Shown in pieces: positions 44,427 to 54,811 of a stretch of DNA of 64,000 nucleotides; position 1 is the stretch's first letter, and every line of letters begins with the position of its first letter. The stretch is from Candidatus Frackibacter sp. WG13 (GTDB taxonomy: Bacteria > Bacillota > Halanaerobiia > Halobacteroidales > Acetohalobiaceae). The notes beneath the pieces are model-generated. The model saw only the letters and a list, made by a program, of their open reading frames with translations. It had not been told where the DNA came from and did not search any database. A program made the position numbers and the translations under genes. The stretch is from contig NZ_FOTT01000010.1 of the NCBI RefSeq assembly GCF_900114655.1, positions 27,172 through 91,171 on the forward strand, given 5' to 3'.

Positions 44427-45533
44427 CTAAATTAGCTCATCAATTAGTTTAATAATATTATCTACTGCTTTTGGTTTTCCTAATTTCTTACTAGCCTTTG
44501 CCATCTTATCTAACCTCTCTTGATCAAAGATTAATTCTTGAATCTCATTTACTAATTTAACTCCATTTAAGTCATGGTCTAAAATTACTTTGGCGGCTCC
44601 TCGTCTTTCCAATGACCGAGCATTATGCTCTTGATGATTCTCGGCAGCGTAAGGATAAGGAATTAAGATAGCCGGAATCCCGCGAGCAGTTATCTCCGCT
44701 AAACCAGTTGCTCCCGCTCTAGAAATAACTAAGTCAGCAGCTGCTAATCCCGCAGCCATATTATATAGATAAGGCTTAATAATAATATGACCATTTTTTA
44801 AATTAGATATACCCAATTTAGTAGCAACTTCTCTAACCCGAGCAAAATCATTCTTCCCAGTTATATGTAAAACCTGAATTTCAGGATTCTTTTGACTTAA
44901 TTTATAAACTTCTTCCATAGCTTGATTAATGCTCTTAGCCCCTCTACTACCTCCAAAGACTAAAATGAACTTCTTATTAGGGTCTAAACCTAATTCTTTA
45001 TAACTTTCTAACCGTCGTGCCTTAATAATTTCAGGTCGAACTGGATTTCCAGTCAAGACTAACTTAGAATTACCGTTAAAATAACTTTCAGCATCTTGAT
45101 TACTCAAAGCAACTTTATCTACCAATCTAGATAATAACCGATTAGTCAATCCTGGATAAGCATTCTGTTCATGAATTACTGTCTTTTTCTTCATTAGAGA
45201 TGCCATCAACATAACTGGCCCACTAACATAACCACCAGTTCCTATTACTATATCTGGTTTAAAAGTATTAATTAACTTCTTAGCTTCCCAAACTCCAATG
45301 CCTGTTGTCACTAAACTTGTTAAAATTTCTATCGATAGTTTCCTAGGTAGACCTCGACTAGAAATATTAGCCAATTCATAACCTGCCTTAGGAACAATCT
45401 CTGCTTCTAATCCTTCATTAGTACCTACAAATAATATTTCTGCTTTCTCATAATTCATTTCTATGCCTTTAGCAATAGCTAAACCAGGATAAATATGCCC
45501 CCCAGTTCCTCCTCCAGTAAGAATTGCCTTCAT
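44427..45533 (-). CDS. murG: Lipid II synthase MurG
   Basis: 368 residues, GT28 membrane-associated glycosyltransferase that adds GlcNAc to lipid I. N-terminal LTGGGTGGHIYPGLAIA near 5-21, central VFGGSRGAKSIN near 191, and VISRAGATGLAEITARGIPA near 265-284 are the family motifs. It lies 10 bases after ftsW. Confidence 0.97.
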   Translation of the reverse strand: MKAILTGGGTGGHIYPGLAIAKGIEMNYEKAEILFVGTNEGLEAEIVPKAGYELANISSRGLPRKLSIEILTSLVTTGIGVWEAKKLINTFKPDIVIGTGGYVSGPVMLMASLMKKKTVIHEQNAYPGLTNRLLSRLVDKVALSNQDAESYFNGNSKLVLTGNPVRPEIIKARRLESYKELGLDPNKKFILVFGGSRGAKSINQAMEEVYKLSQKNPEIQVLHITGKNDFARVREVATKLGISNLKNGHIIIKPYLYNMAAGLAAADLVISRAGATGLAEITARGIPAILIPYPYAAENHQEHNARSLERRGAAKVILDHDLNGVKLVNEIQELIFDQERLDKMAKASKKLGKPKAVDNIIKLIDELI

Positions 45534-45543
45534 TTGATCACTC

Positions 45544-46629
45544 CTACTTAGTGTACCGTGATATATTTAACAGAACCCCAACACTAGATAACATAATTAC
45601 TAATGAAGAACCTCCATAACTAATAAAAGGTAAAGTAATACCTGTTACTGGCATCGAACCAGTAACGACTGCAATATTGATTACTGCCTGCATAGTAACC
45701 ATCGTAGTGATTCCAACCGCTAAAAAGCTCCCAAATAGATCCGGTGCTTCTAAAGCTATTCTTAATCCTCTCCACGCAAACAAGAAGAAGAGAGCAACCA
45801 CTAACATAGTTCCTAAAAAACCTAATTCCTCACCAATGATAGCATATATAAAATCAGTACCTGGCTCTGGTAGATAAAAGAATTTCTGTCTACTCTGTCC
45901 AATCCCAACCCCAAATAATCCTCCGGACCCTAAAGCATATAATGATTGAATAATATGAAACCCTGAATCTAAAGGATCACTCCATGGGTCAAGAAATGCT
46001 AAAAGCCTCTCCTTTCGATAAGGAGCACTAAAAATCAAATAGACTACGCCTAATAGACCAACTCCTGCTAAACTGCCTAAATACTTATAATGGATCCCCG
46101 CCGCCACAAACATAATCATTACTGTACCAGCAATTGTAACCGCAGTACCTAAGTCCGGTTGCGCTAAAATCAAACCACAGGTCAATCCTAATATTGTTAA
46201 TGGAGGTACTAATCCTTTAAATTTATCTAATTTATACTGTTTAACGGCTAAATATCGAGCCATATAAAATACCATTGCTAGCTTAACTACCTCTGAAGGC
46301 TGTATATTTAACATACCAAAACCTAACCAACGTTGTGAACCACCAACTACTTTACCCATAAACAAAACCGCTAATAATAGACCAAGACTAACTAATAATC
46401 CCAATTGAGCAAACTGCTTATAAAACTTATAATCTATAGTCATAAAAAAGACCATAGCACCGATACCAATTACTGACCATAAAAATTGCTTTTTAAGAAA
46501 ATAGAAACTATCACCATAATCAGCATAAGCACGAATAGAAGTAGCGCTAAAGACCATCATAACTCCTAATCCTAATAAAGTTATCATCGTAAAGAAAATT
46601 ATAAAATCAGGTGCTCCTACCTTACGCAT
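45544..46629 (-). CDS. ftsW: SEDS peptidoglycan polymerase FtsW
   Basis: 361 residues with about ten membrane helices. Conserved SEDS motifs: GSQRWLGFGMLNIQPSEVVK near 97-116, QPDLGTAVTI near 157, GIGQSRQKFFYLPEPGTDFI near 242-261 and a late FISYGGSSLV. It polymerises glycan strands with its partner PBP. Could equally be called SpoVE; the position between murD and murG is shared by both. Two bases separate it from murD. Confidence 0.95.
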   Translation of the reverse strand: MRKVGAPDFIIFFTMITLLGLGVMMVFSATSIRAYADYGDSFYFLKKQFLWSVIGIGAMVFFMTIDYKFYKQFAQLGLLVSLGLLLAVLFMGKVVGGSQRWLGFGMLNIQPSEVVKLAMVFYMARYLAVKQYKLDKFKGLVPPLTILGLTCGLILAQPDLGTAVTIAGTVMIMFVAAGIHYKYLGSLAGVGLLGVVYLIFSAPYRKERLLAFLDPWSDPLDSGFHIIQSLYALGSGGLFGVGIGQSRQKFFYLPEPGTDFIYAIIGEELGFLGTMLVVALFFLFAWRGLRIALEAPDLFGSFLAVGITTMVTMQAVINIAVVTGSMPVTGITLPFISYGGSSLVIMLSSVGVLLNISRYTK

Positions 46630-46630
46630 C

Positions 46631-48013
46631 CTACTGCCCCCTTAAATCATATACCGCTTGCTTAAACTTACGCCCTCTTTCTTTATAACTACTGAACATA
46701 TCCCAACTAGCACAAGCAGGAGATAATAAGACATAGTCGCCTTCTTTACCTAATGTATCAGCTACCTGTACTGCTTCTTCAATAGAATCTACTTTCTTAA
46801 CATTAGTAAAGTCAAGACTATGTACATCTGCTTCAATCTGATCAGCTGTTTCTCCTAATAAGATTAATTCCTTTACATTATTAACTATCTTATTAGCAAA
46901 TTCAGCAAAATCCGCATTCTTATCCATACCACCAGCAATCAAAATCAAAGGTGCATCAAAGGTCTCTAATGCCTTTATAGCGGCTACCGGATTAGTACCT
47001 TTTGAATCATTAATATATTTAACCCCATCAATTACTGCTACTTCTTCGATCCGATGTTCTACACCATCAAATTCTTGTAAAACTTGTTTAATTACTTCTA
47101 AATCAATACCACTCAATATAGCAATTGCCGTAGCTCCTAAAGCATTCTCTAAATTATGGGGTCCTTTAATTCCAATTTTATCTACCTCAATTATGAATTC
47201 TTTATTACCAGTTAAAGTACTAATAATCTTACCATCTTCAACATAAAGACCACCATCCTTGATATCTTCTTTCTGACTAAAGTATACTACTTCTCCCTTT
47301 GTTTCATTCCCAAATTCTCTAGTCAACTGATCATCATAATTTAAAACTGTATAGTCACTCTGCTTTTGATTAGAAAAGATTCTTTTTTTAGCTGCTATAT
47401 AGTTAGCAAAAGTACCATGCCGGTCCAAATGATCCGGCGTCAAATTTAAAATAAGACTAATTTTTGGTCTAAAATTTTCAACATTCTCTAACTGAAAAGA
47501 ACTAATTTCAGATATAACAAACCCTTCCGATGAAATATTAGGTACATCTTGAATTAGCGGTCGCCCAATATTTCCTCCTACTACTACTTCACTACAAGCT
47601 TCTTTAAAAATTTCACCGGTCAAAGTAGTAGTTGTTGTCTTGCCATTAGTTCCAGTAATCGCTATAATTGGGGCTTTACAAAAATGGTAAGCTAACTCTA
47701 TCTCACTAATAATTCTAATTCCTAACTCTCTAACTCGCTTTAAAATTGGAATTTGGTCTGGCACCCCGGGGCTGATGACTATTAAATCAGTATCTTCAAT
47801 TACTCGCTCAGTATGTCCACCTAAATCAAAATCTATTTCATAATTATCTAACTCTTCTAACTCAGCTTGTAACTCTTCTTTTGACTTTACATCACTAACT
47901 ACTACTTTAGCTCCCTTATCAACTAAAAACTTAGCTGCTGCTACTCCTGTTCTTTTACCTAATCCGATAACTACTACCTTTTTATCTGCTAAATCCATAT
48001 GTAATTTAACCAC
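46631..48013 (-). CDS. murD: UDP-N-acetylmuramoylalanine-D-glutamate ligase MurD
   Basis: 460 residues. P-loop ITGTNGKTTTTTLTGEIF near 118-135, NLTPDHLDRHGTF near 200, HRIEEVAVIDGVKYINDSKG near 306-325. Adds D-Glu. Eleven bases after mraY and two before ftsW. Confidence 0.97.
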   Translation of the reverse strand: MVKLHMDLADKKVVVIGLGKRTGVAAAKFLVDKGAKVVVSDVKSKEELQAELEELDNYEIDFDLGGHTERVIEDTDLIVISPGVPDQIPILKRVRELGIRIISEIELAYHFCKAPIIAITGTNGKTTTTTLTGEIFKEACSEVVVGGNIGRPLIQDVPNISSEGFVISEISSFQLENVENFRPKISLILNLTPDHLDRHGTFANYIAAKKRIFSNQKQSDYTVLNYDDQLTREFGNETKGEVVYFSQKEDIKDGGLYVEDGKIISTLTGNKEFIIEVDKIGIKGPHNLENALGATAIAILSGIDLEVIKQVLQEFDGVEHRIEEVAVIDGVKYINDSKGTNPVAAIKALETFDAPLILIAGGMDKNADFAEFANKIVNNVKELILLGETADQIEADVHSLDFTNVKKVDSIEEAVQVADTLGKEGDYVLLSPACASWDMFSSYKERGRKFKQAVYDLRGQ

Positions 48014-48023
48014 CTTTCCAGCA

Positions 48024-48986
48024 TTAAATCCCTTGTAAACCCATTAAACCTGCTAATGAAAGGATAGCCGCCAAAATCCAGAACCTAACTACCACTTTTG
48101 ATTCTTCCCATCCTTTCAATTCAAAATGATGATGGAGAGGACTCATTCTAAAGATTCTCTTACCTCCTGTTAATCTAAAATAGATTACCTGGATTATTAC
48201 TGATAAAGCCTCTAGAACATACACACCACCAATAATTACTAAAAAGAATTCCGTTCTAGTCAATATAGCAACTACTGCTATCGCACCTCCTAATGCTAGT
48301 GAACCAGTATCACCCATAAAGACCTGTGCCGGATGGCTATTAAACCAAGCAAAGCCTAAACATGCGCCAGTAATCGCAGTAGTAAATGATGCTAAATCAT
48401 AGTTGCCTAAATTAAGACTAATTACAGTATAAGTAATTGCGACTATGATTGTTACTCCCGCAGCTAAACCATCTAAACCATCGGTTAAGTTAACGGCATT
48501 AGAAGTTCCAATTACTACCAAAATCACAAATGGAATAAATAAAATACCTAAATCTAATGTTCCCCCTAAATAGGGAATAATAATTTTAGAACCTATATTT
48601 AAATTATATAAGATATTATACCCTAATAACCCACCTATTAAAATCTGACCAAATAACTTCTGTTTTGCCTTTAATCCTAGAGAACGATTAGCTACAATCT
48701 TAATTGAATCATCCAATAATCCTAAAAAACCATAACCCAAAGTTACAAATAAGGCCCAAAAGAGTTTAGATGTCATTTCAGTAAATAATAGAATAGAAAC
48801 TACAATAGAAATTAAGATTATCACTCCCCCCATTGTAGGAGTTCCACTCTTTTCTAAATGACTTTCCGGACCTACTTCTCTAATATTTTGACCAAACTTT
48901 AATCTATGTAATAGATTGATCATTACTGGTCCAATTAATAACGTAATCGCAAAAGCTGCAACAGTTGTATATATTAAATTAACCAT
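48024..48986 (-). CDS. mraY: Phospho-N-acetylmuramoyl-pentapeptide transferase MraY
   Basis: 320 residues, ten membrane helices. Makes lipid I on undecaprenyl phosphate. KSGTPTMGGVIILISI near 46, LLDDSIKIVANRSLGLKAKQ near 89-108, NAVNLTDGLDGLAAG near 163, and the C-terminal HHHFELKGWEESKVV near 286 with the histidine triad. Fifteen bases after murF. Confidence 0.97.
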   Translation of the reverse strand: MVNLIYTTVAAFAITLLIGPVMINLLHRLKFGQNIREVGPESHLEKSGTPTMGGVIILISIVVSILLFTEMTSKLFWALFVTLGYGFLGLLDDSIKIVANRSLGLKAKQKLFGQILIGGLLGYNILYNLNIGSKIIIPYLGGTLDLGILFIPFVILVVIGTSNAVNLTDGLDGLAAGVTIIVAITYTVISLNLGNYDLASFTTAITGACLGFAWFNSHPAQVFMGDTGSLALGGAIAVVAILTRTEFFLVIIGGVYVLEALSVIIQVIYFRLTGGKRIFRMSPLHHHFELKGWEESKVVVRFWILAAILSLAGLMGLQGI

Positions 48987-49000
48987 TACCTTAAAACCTC

Positions 49001-50398
49001 CTATAGCCTTTTCAATAAGGATTCCTCTACTTCTTCTAATTGCATACCTCTAGAACCCTTAATTAAAATTGTATCACCTGGTTGAATTAACTGCAATAGT
49101 TGATTGACAATTTCTTCATTAGTTTCATAATTAAATACTCTTTCCTTGGCTAATCCTAACTCTTTAGCTCCTTCTCCGATTAGCAGAGCTAATTTGCCTA
49201 CTGTTAGTAAGTAATCGATATTATTATCTAATATCTTATTAGCTAATTTAGAATGCTCCTCCTCAGCTTTTTTACCTAATTCTAGCATATCCCCCAAAAC
49301 AGCAATCAAATTTCCATCTTTCTGTCCAACATCTACTAATAAATCTAATCCTGCTCGCATCGAAGTAGGATTAGCATTATAAGCGTCATTAATTAGAGTA
49401 ATATTCTTACCTAAATCCTTAATATCTCCTCGCATAGCTGTCATCTCTGGCTTAGCTAATCCAGATTTGATCTCTTCTACATCTAATCCTAATTGAAAAC
49501 CTACACCAATTGCTGCTAAAGAATTATAGATATTATACTCACCTGAAAGCGGTAGTTTTACCTTAAAATCTTCACTATAATACTGTACTTTAAACTCTAA
49601 TCCATTCTTTCCTAAATTCTTTACATTATTAACTCGTAAATCATTGGTAACGTTAAATCCATAACATAATGTATCTGCTTCCGTCTTATTAACCATCTGC
49701 CGTACATATGGATCATCACCATTCAAGATAGCCTTACCCTCGTTTGGTAAATTACTTATTAATTCACTCTTAGCTTCAGCAATATTTTCTTGACTTCCTA
49801 AACATTCTAAATGAGTTAACCCTACATTAGTAACTACACCTATTTCCGGCTGAGCAATTTGAGCTAAGTATTCAATTTCTCCTAAACCACGCATTGCCAA
49901 TTCTAAGACTAGTACTTCATAATTAGAATCTAATCTAAATAAAGTTAAAGGCAACCCAAATTCATTATTGTAGTTGCCTTCAGTCTTCATAGTGTTGAAC
50001 TTAACATTCAAAACAGAAGCTATTAAATCCTTAGTTGTTGTCTTCCCCGTACTCCCAGTAACCCCAATTACTGCTACATCGAATAGACTACGATAATACT
50101 TAGCTAAATTTTGTAAAGCTGTAGCAGTATCTTCAACTCCAATTACAATTGTATCAGCATTAAAATTATATTTACTAGCTTTATCTGACTCAATAACTAC
50201 TCCACTTGCTCCTGCTTCTAGAGCATCATTAACAAATTTATGACCATCAAATCTTTCCCCTTTAATCGCAAAAAATAAAGCACCGGTATCAATTGTTCGT
50301 GAATCAATAGAGATCTCCTCGACCTCTATTTCTAAACTACCATTAATTAGTTCTCCCTCTATTGCTGGTAAAAATTCTTTGACTTTAATCGGTTCCAT
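49001..50398 (-). CDS. murF: UDP-MurNAc-tripeptide-D-alanyl-D-alanine ligase MurF
   Basis: 465 residues. P-loop VIGVTGSTGKTTTKDLIASV near 109-128, YNNEFGLPLTLFRL near 140, NDAYNANPTSMRAGLDLL near 332-349. Adds the D-Ala-D-Ala made by Ddl. Only two bases after murE. Confidence 0.97.
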   Translation of the reverse strand: MEPIKVKEFLPAIEGELINGSLEIEVEEISIDSRTIDTGALFFAIKGERFDGHKFVNDALEAGASGVVIESDKASKYNFNADTIVIGVEDTATALQNLAKYYRSLFDVAVIGVTGSTGKTTTKDLIASVLNVKFNTMKTEGNYNNEFGLPLTLFRLDSNYEVLVLELAMRGLGEIEYLAQIAQPEIGVVTNVGLTHLECLGSQENIAEAKSELISNLPNEGKAILNGDDPYVRQMVNKTEADTLCYGFNVTNDLRVNNVKNLGKNGLEFKVQYYSEDFKVKLPLSGEYNIYNSLAAIGVGFQLGLDVEEIKSGLAKPEMTAMRGDIKDLGKNITLINDAYNANPTSMRAGLDLLVDVGQKDGNLIAVLGDMLELGKKAEEEHSKLANKILDNNIDYLLTVGKLALLIGEGAKELGLAKERVFNYETNEEIVNQLLQLIQPGDTILIKGSRGMQLEEVEESLLKRL

Positions 50399-50400
50399 AT

Positions 50401-51885
50401 TTATTCACCTCTATTTTCAACAAGAGCTTCTCTAGCGACTTGGCGGTCATCAAACTGAATCGTCTTATCCTTTAAAATCTGATAAGTTTCATGTCCCTTA
50501 CCAACTATGAATACTAGGTCATTAGCTTGAGCTATCTCGATACCATAATTAATAGCTTCTGCTCTATCTTCAATAATTATATAGTCCTCTCCTGCTACCT
50601 TACTTATCTCTTTTACTCCCGCTTCAATATCATCAATAATCGCTGCTGGTTCTTCACTACGAGGATTATCGGAAGTAATTACTGAAAAATCAGCTAATTC
50701 AGTTGCAACCTGCCCCATAATTGGTCGCTTACTACGGTCGCGATCTCCCCCACAACCAAACACAACAATAATCCTACCTTCAACAAAGTCTTCAGCCGTC
50801 TGTAAAATATTCTTCAAACTATCAGGAGTATGAGCATAATCCACAATCACTCCAAAATCTTGACCTTCATCTATAATCTCAAACCTTCCTGCTACTCCCT
50901 GAACCTCTTCTAAACCTTCCTTAATATCATCTAATTTAATATTTAAGCTTGCACCAGCCCCTAAAGCAGCTAAAGTATTGTAAACATTGAATAATCCAGT
51001 TAAATTTAAATTCAAATCTATTCTATCACTAAAAGCCTCTACTAAGAATTCAACTCCTGTAGGGCTAATTGTAATATCTTTTGCTTTTAAATTAGCATCT
51101 TTTTCAATACTATAAGTAATAATTGAACCTTCACTAAAATCTAGAATTTGATCACTATGTGGATCATCAATATTAATAATTGCTGTCTTCTCTTCGTCAC
51201 CTTCTAGCTTACTAAATAGCTTACCTTTCGCAGCTAAATAATCCTCAAATGAATCATGAAAGTCCAAATGATCCTGAGTAATATTAGTAAAGATAGCAAT
51301 ATTAAAATCAATTTCATCAACACGATTCAATTCTAATGCATGCGAAGAAACTTCCATCACTACATGAGTAACTCCTTCCTCTACCATCTTTGCAAATAAT
51401 GCTTGTAAATCTAATGCTTCTGGGGTAGTTCTTTGCGTTTTATAATCTTGGTCACCAATCTTATTCTTTATTGTCCCAATTAACCCTGATTTATACCCTG
51501 CTCTCTCTAAAATTGACTTAATTAGATAAGTAGTTGTTGTTTTCCCATTAGTCCCTGTTACTCCAACCACTTTCAACTTCTGTGAAGGATGGCCATAAAA
51601 AGCTGAACTTACTTTTGCTAGCCCCTGTCGAGTATCATCAATCATAATAACTGTTGCTTCTCTATCAATTCGTATCTCTTTTTCAACTAAGATAGCAGCT
51701 GCTCCTGCCTCGATTGCCTCATCTATATAATCATGCCCATCATGAGTAAAACCACTAATACTAACAAATAAATAGCCTGGTTTAACCTTTCTTGAATCAT
51801 AAGCTATCCCTTCAACACTTATATCCAAGTCACCTTGTAAAAGATCAAAATCTAAATCAGTAACTATTTCATTTAATCTTTTCAA
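50401..51885 (-). CDS. murE: UDP-MurNAc-tripeptide synthetase MurE (meso-DAP type)
   Basis: 494 residues. P-loop VVGVTGTNGKTTTTYLI near 108-124, TTPEALDLQALFAKM near 152, VDYAHTPDSLKNIL near 345-358. The motif SDNPRSEEP near 405-413 has DNPR, the marker of enzymes that add meso-diaminopimelate rather than lysine. Thus meso-DAP in position three is predicted. Confidence 0.97.
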   Translation of the reverse strand: MKRLNEIVTDLDFDLLQGDLDISVEGIAYDSRKVKPGYLFVSISGFTHDGHDYIDEAIEAGAAAILVEKEIRIDREATVIMIDDTRQGLAKVSSAFYGHPSQKLKVVGVTGTNGKTTTTYLIKSILERAGYKSGLIGTIKNKIGDQDYKTQRTTPEALDLQALFAKMVEEGVTHVVMEVSSHALELNRVDEIDFNIAIFTNITQDHLDFHDSFEDYLAAKGKLFSKLEGDEEKTAIINIDDPHSDQILDFSEGSIITYSIEKDANLKAKDITISPTGVEFLVEAFSDRIDLNLNLTGLFNVYNTLAALGAGASLNIKLDDIKEGLEEVQGVAGRFEIIDEGQDFGVIVDYAHTPDSLKNILQTAEDFVEGRIIVVFGCGGDRDRSKRPIMGQVATELADFSVITSDNPRSEEPAAIIDDIEAGVKEISKVAGEDYIIIEDRAEAINYGIEIAQANDLVFIVGKGHETYQILKDKTIQFDDRQVAREALVENRGE

Positions 51886-51948
51886 CTATCTCTCCTCCTT
51901 ATCTCATTCACTATATATTATTTTACATTTAATCTAATTTATTCCTAA

Positions 51949-54033
51949 TTAATGCAGTTTTACTTTAACGGTAGTTCCAGATTTAATTCTAAAGCCAGGA
52001 GCAGGCTGCTGCCTAATAATTTCTCCACTTCCTTGCCACTCTAACTGTAAACCAAGCTCAGCCAATAAATTTTGCGCTTCCTCTAACTTCATACCTTCCA
52101 AATCCGGGATTGTAACTTTATACCGCTTCTGATTCTCTAATCCATCGGAAGTAAAGAGAATTATAGTAGTTCCAGTATCTACTTTTGCTCCAGCAGTTGG
52201 AATTTGTTCTAATACTTTATTCCCATTTCCTTCAATTTTAAAGTTCAAACCTAAATTCTTTAACTTAGGACGTACTTCTCTTAGTGATTGATTAACTAAA
52301 TTAGGTACTCCTACTTCTTTAATTTCTTCCTTTCCTTCTTCTACTTCTTCCTCCTGACTAGGTGGTAGTTCTAAGTATCGAACAACATCTTTAACTATAT
52401 TATGAAATATTGGTGCTGCCAATTGTGAACCATAATAAGGATAACTAGTAACTCCTTTCATAGCTACTAATACTACTAATTTCGGGTTATCCACTGGGAG
52501 TAGGCCAATAAAAGATGAATCATATGCTTTAACCCCATAGTGCTTAGCTGTTCCTGTCTTTCCTCCAATCCTATACCCTTTAACCTGAGCTTTTTTCCCC
52601 GACCCATTTGCTACTACTCCAGCTAACAATTCACGTGTAGTTTTGGCAGTTTCTTTAGAAACTACCTGTCTAACAACCTCAGGTTTAAATTCTTTGATAA
52701 TTTCGCCTTGACTATTCTCAATTTTATCTACTAATCTAGGTTTCAAAAAAACCCCATCATTTGCTACCGCTGAAACTGCTGTAATCAATTGAATTGGAGT
52801 TACAGAGATTCCATGACCAAAAGACATAGTAGCTAATTCAACTGGTCCTATCTCATCATAATCATAGACTAAACCACTAGCTTCACCTGGCAACCTAATA
52901 TCAGTCTCTTGACCAAAACCAAAAGCCTTAATATATTTATAAAATGCTTTCTTTCCTATTCTCTGTCCCACCTGTACAAAACCTGGATTACATGAATTTT
53001 CTACTACTTCCGCAAAGGATTGACTTCCATGCCCACCATCTTTCCAACACCTAATTATTTCGCCACCTACTTTTATATATCCTGGATCAAAAAAACGATC
53101 TTTAGGATTTACTACCCCTTCCTCCAATCCAGAAGCTGTAGTAATAATCTTAAAAGTAGACCCTGGCTCATAGGTATTTGAAATAGCAGCATTACGCCAT
53201 AGCCCTGGTGAATACTTAGCAAATTTATTTGGATTATAGGCAGGACGATTAGCCATAGCTAAAATTTCACCATTTTGCGGATTCATAACAATAATTGTTC
53301 CATCTTTAGTTTCAGTATTTCGCATTGCTTTTTCTAATTCTCTTTCAACAATATATTGAATCACATGATCTATAGTTAAATAAATATTATTCCCATTCTT
53401 AGGGTCTAAATACTTCTCAACTCCCTCTGGAATCTGTTGTCCAGTAGCATCTTTTTCTATCATTATCCGTCCGGGTCTTCCTCTTAATACTTGATCATAG
53501 GATAATTCTATTCCATTTAATCCCTGACTATCAATACCAGCAAAACCTAAGATATGTGATGCTAACTCTCCTTTAGGATAAAATCTTTTGCTTTCTTCGG
53601 TAAAAGTAATCCCCGCTAAGTCTAATGATTTAATTCTTTTAGCTTTTTCTTCGGAAACCTTTCGTTCTAAATAAACCGCATAAGCATTCTTAGTAACTCG
53701 TTTATATATATCCTCTTGACTCATATCTAAAATTAATGCTAATTTTTCAGCAACTTTTTTAGGATTCTTAATCTCTGGCGGAACAGCAACTACAGTATCC
53801 GCACTTACACTAACAGCTAGTTCTTCTTGATTCCTATCATAAATAATCCCTCTTCTAGGTTCCACCTTTAATTTCCTTAATCTTTGATCTAATGCTTTAG
53901 ATTGATAAAAATCATTATTAAAGACCTGTATCCAGCTTAATCTTAAGGTAATCATAAACATAATAAAAACTACAATAAGAAAAAGATGAAAGATCCTCTT
54001 TCTTATTTGTAGCTTATTTTGATCCATATTCAT
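51949..54033 (-). CDS. spoVD: Class B penicillin-binding protein with PASTA domains (SpoVD/FtsI)
   Basis: 694 residues: membrane helix near 16-36, dimerisation region, transpeptidase domain with EPGSTFKIITTAS near 291 (nucleophile Ser), SCNPGF near 345 and GGKTGTAKHYG near 490. Two PASTA repeats follow at about 570-632 and 636-694, starting VPNLVNQSLREV and IPDLEGMKLEEA. PASTA-bearing class B PBPs of this type serve division or, as SpoVD, spore cortex synthesis; only one is present in the cluster, so it may do the divisome job. Confidence 0.94.
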   Translation of the reverse strand: MNMDQNKLQIRKRIFHLFLIVVFIMFMITLRLSWIQVFNNDFYQSKALDQRLRKLKVEPRRGIIYDRNQEELAVSVSADTVVAVPPEIKNPKKVAEKLALILDMSQEDIYKRVTKNAYAVYLERKVSEEKAKRIKSLDLAGITFTEESKRFYPKGELASHILGFAGIDSQGLNGIELSYDQVLRGRPGRIMIEKDATGQQIPEGVEKYLDPKNGNNIYLTIDHVIQYIVERELEKAMRNTETKDGTIIVMNPQNGEILAMANRPAYNPNKFAKYSPGLWRNAAISNTYEPGSTFKIITTASGLEEGVVNPKDRFFDPGYIKVGGEIIRCWKDGGHGSQSFAEVVENSCNPGFVQVGQRIGKKAFYKYIKAFGFGQETDIRLPGEASGLVYDYDEIGPVELATMSFGHGISVTPIQLITAVSAVANDGVFLKPRLVDKIENSQGEIIKEFKPEVVRQVVSKETAKTTRELLAGVVANGSGKKAQVKGYRIGGKTGTAKHYGVKAYDSSFIGLLPVDNPKLVVLVAMKGVTSYPYYGSQLAAPIFHNIVKDVVRYLELPPSQEEEVEEGKEEIKEVGVPNLVNQSLREVRPKLKNLGLNFKIEGNGNKVLEQIPTAGAKVDTGTTIILFTSDGLENQKRYKVTIPDLEGMKLEEAQNLLAELGLQLEWQGSGEIIRQQPAPGFRIKSGTTVKVKLH

Positions 54034-54091
54034 CCCCCTCTACTCATTTATTTAGGGGCCATTTTAATATCTTTGCCCTTGACTTATCATT

Positions 54092-54778
54092 TTATTTATC
54101 TAAAGTCCCCGCTTCCACTTGGGTAAGACCTTTAAACCAAGTATAAATTTTATAACCTAATTCATTCAATTTATTAAATCTAGTTTTTAATTCATTCATT
54201 TCATTAGATTTTTTATTTACCCCATCTACCTTTTGCATACTAATAAAGTTAACCTTATCTGGCTCAACCATCCCTAAGTCATTCTTAGCTATCCTTTCTA
54301 TACGATCAAGCGACTTATGCTGGGCTATCTTTAATTTTGCTTTTCTTTTATTAGTCTTTAAATTTTCAATTCTATTTTGAACCTGAGTAATCCTAGAATT
54401 GATCTTACTCATCTCCACATACTTATTAATATATAAGATTCCAAATATAGCTATAATTCCGATAAGCAAAGCATAGCTAATCATATATATGAAAGTTCTA
54501 TTAAACCAACTCTCCTTACTATCTGCTTGGTTATTATTACTATCTTTTCTATGATTTTCATTATGAGTTCTTTTATTTTTACGAAGATACTTTCTTCTTT
54601 TTTTTCTCCTTTTAGTAGATTTATTTAAGTTAACCCTTTTACTTTTAGTATTCTTTCTTTCCTTGCTTTTTCTATCTTTTCTTTTATATCCTTTATCATT
54701 TTTATAATTATACCTGCTAGCAGCAGAATCTTTATCTTTATAGTCTTTTATCTCTTTCTTTCTATCTACCACTATCAT
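54092..54778 (-). CDS. ftsL: FtsL-like division protein with long basic N-terminus
   Basis: 228 residues. A single membrane helix lies near 98-118, followed by a coiled coil (INSRITQVQNRIENLK) and ERIAKNDLGMVEPDKVNFI near 162-180, the typical FtsL/DivIC end. The 95 cytoplasmic residues before the helix are extremely rich in Lys, Arg and Asn (for example KSTKRRKKRRKYLRKNKR near 53-70), far longer and more basic than in usual FtsL proteins of about 100-120 residues. Position between rsmH and spoVD supports FtsL. Confidence 0.88.
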   Translation of the reverse strand: MIVVDRKKEIKDYKDKDSAASRYNYKNDKGYKRKDRKSKERKNTKSKRVNLNKSTKRRKKRRKYLRKNKRTHNENHRKDSNNNQADSKESWFNRTFIYMISYALLIGIIAIFGILYINKYVEMSKINSRITQVQNRIENLKTNKRKAKLKIAQHKSLDRIERIAKNDLGMVEPDKVNFISMQKVDGVNKKSNEMNELKTRFNKLNELGYKIYTWFKGLTQVEAGTLDK

Positions 54779-54811
54779 AATTATTCACCTACCTCTCATT
54801 TTAGAACAAAA

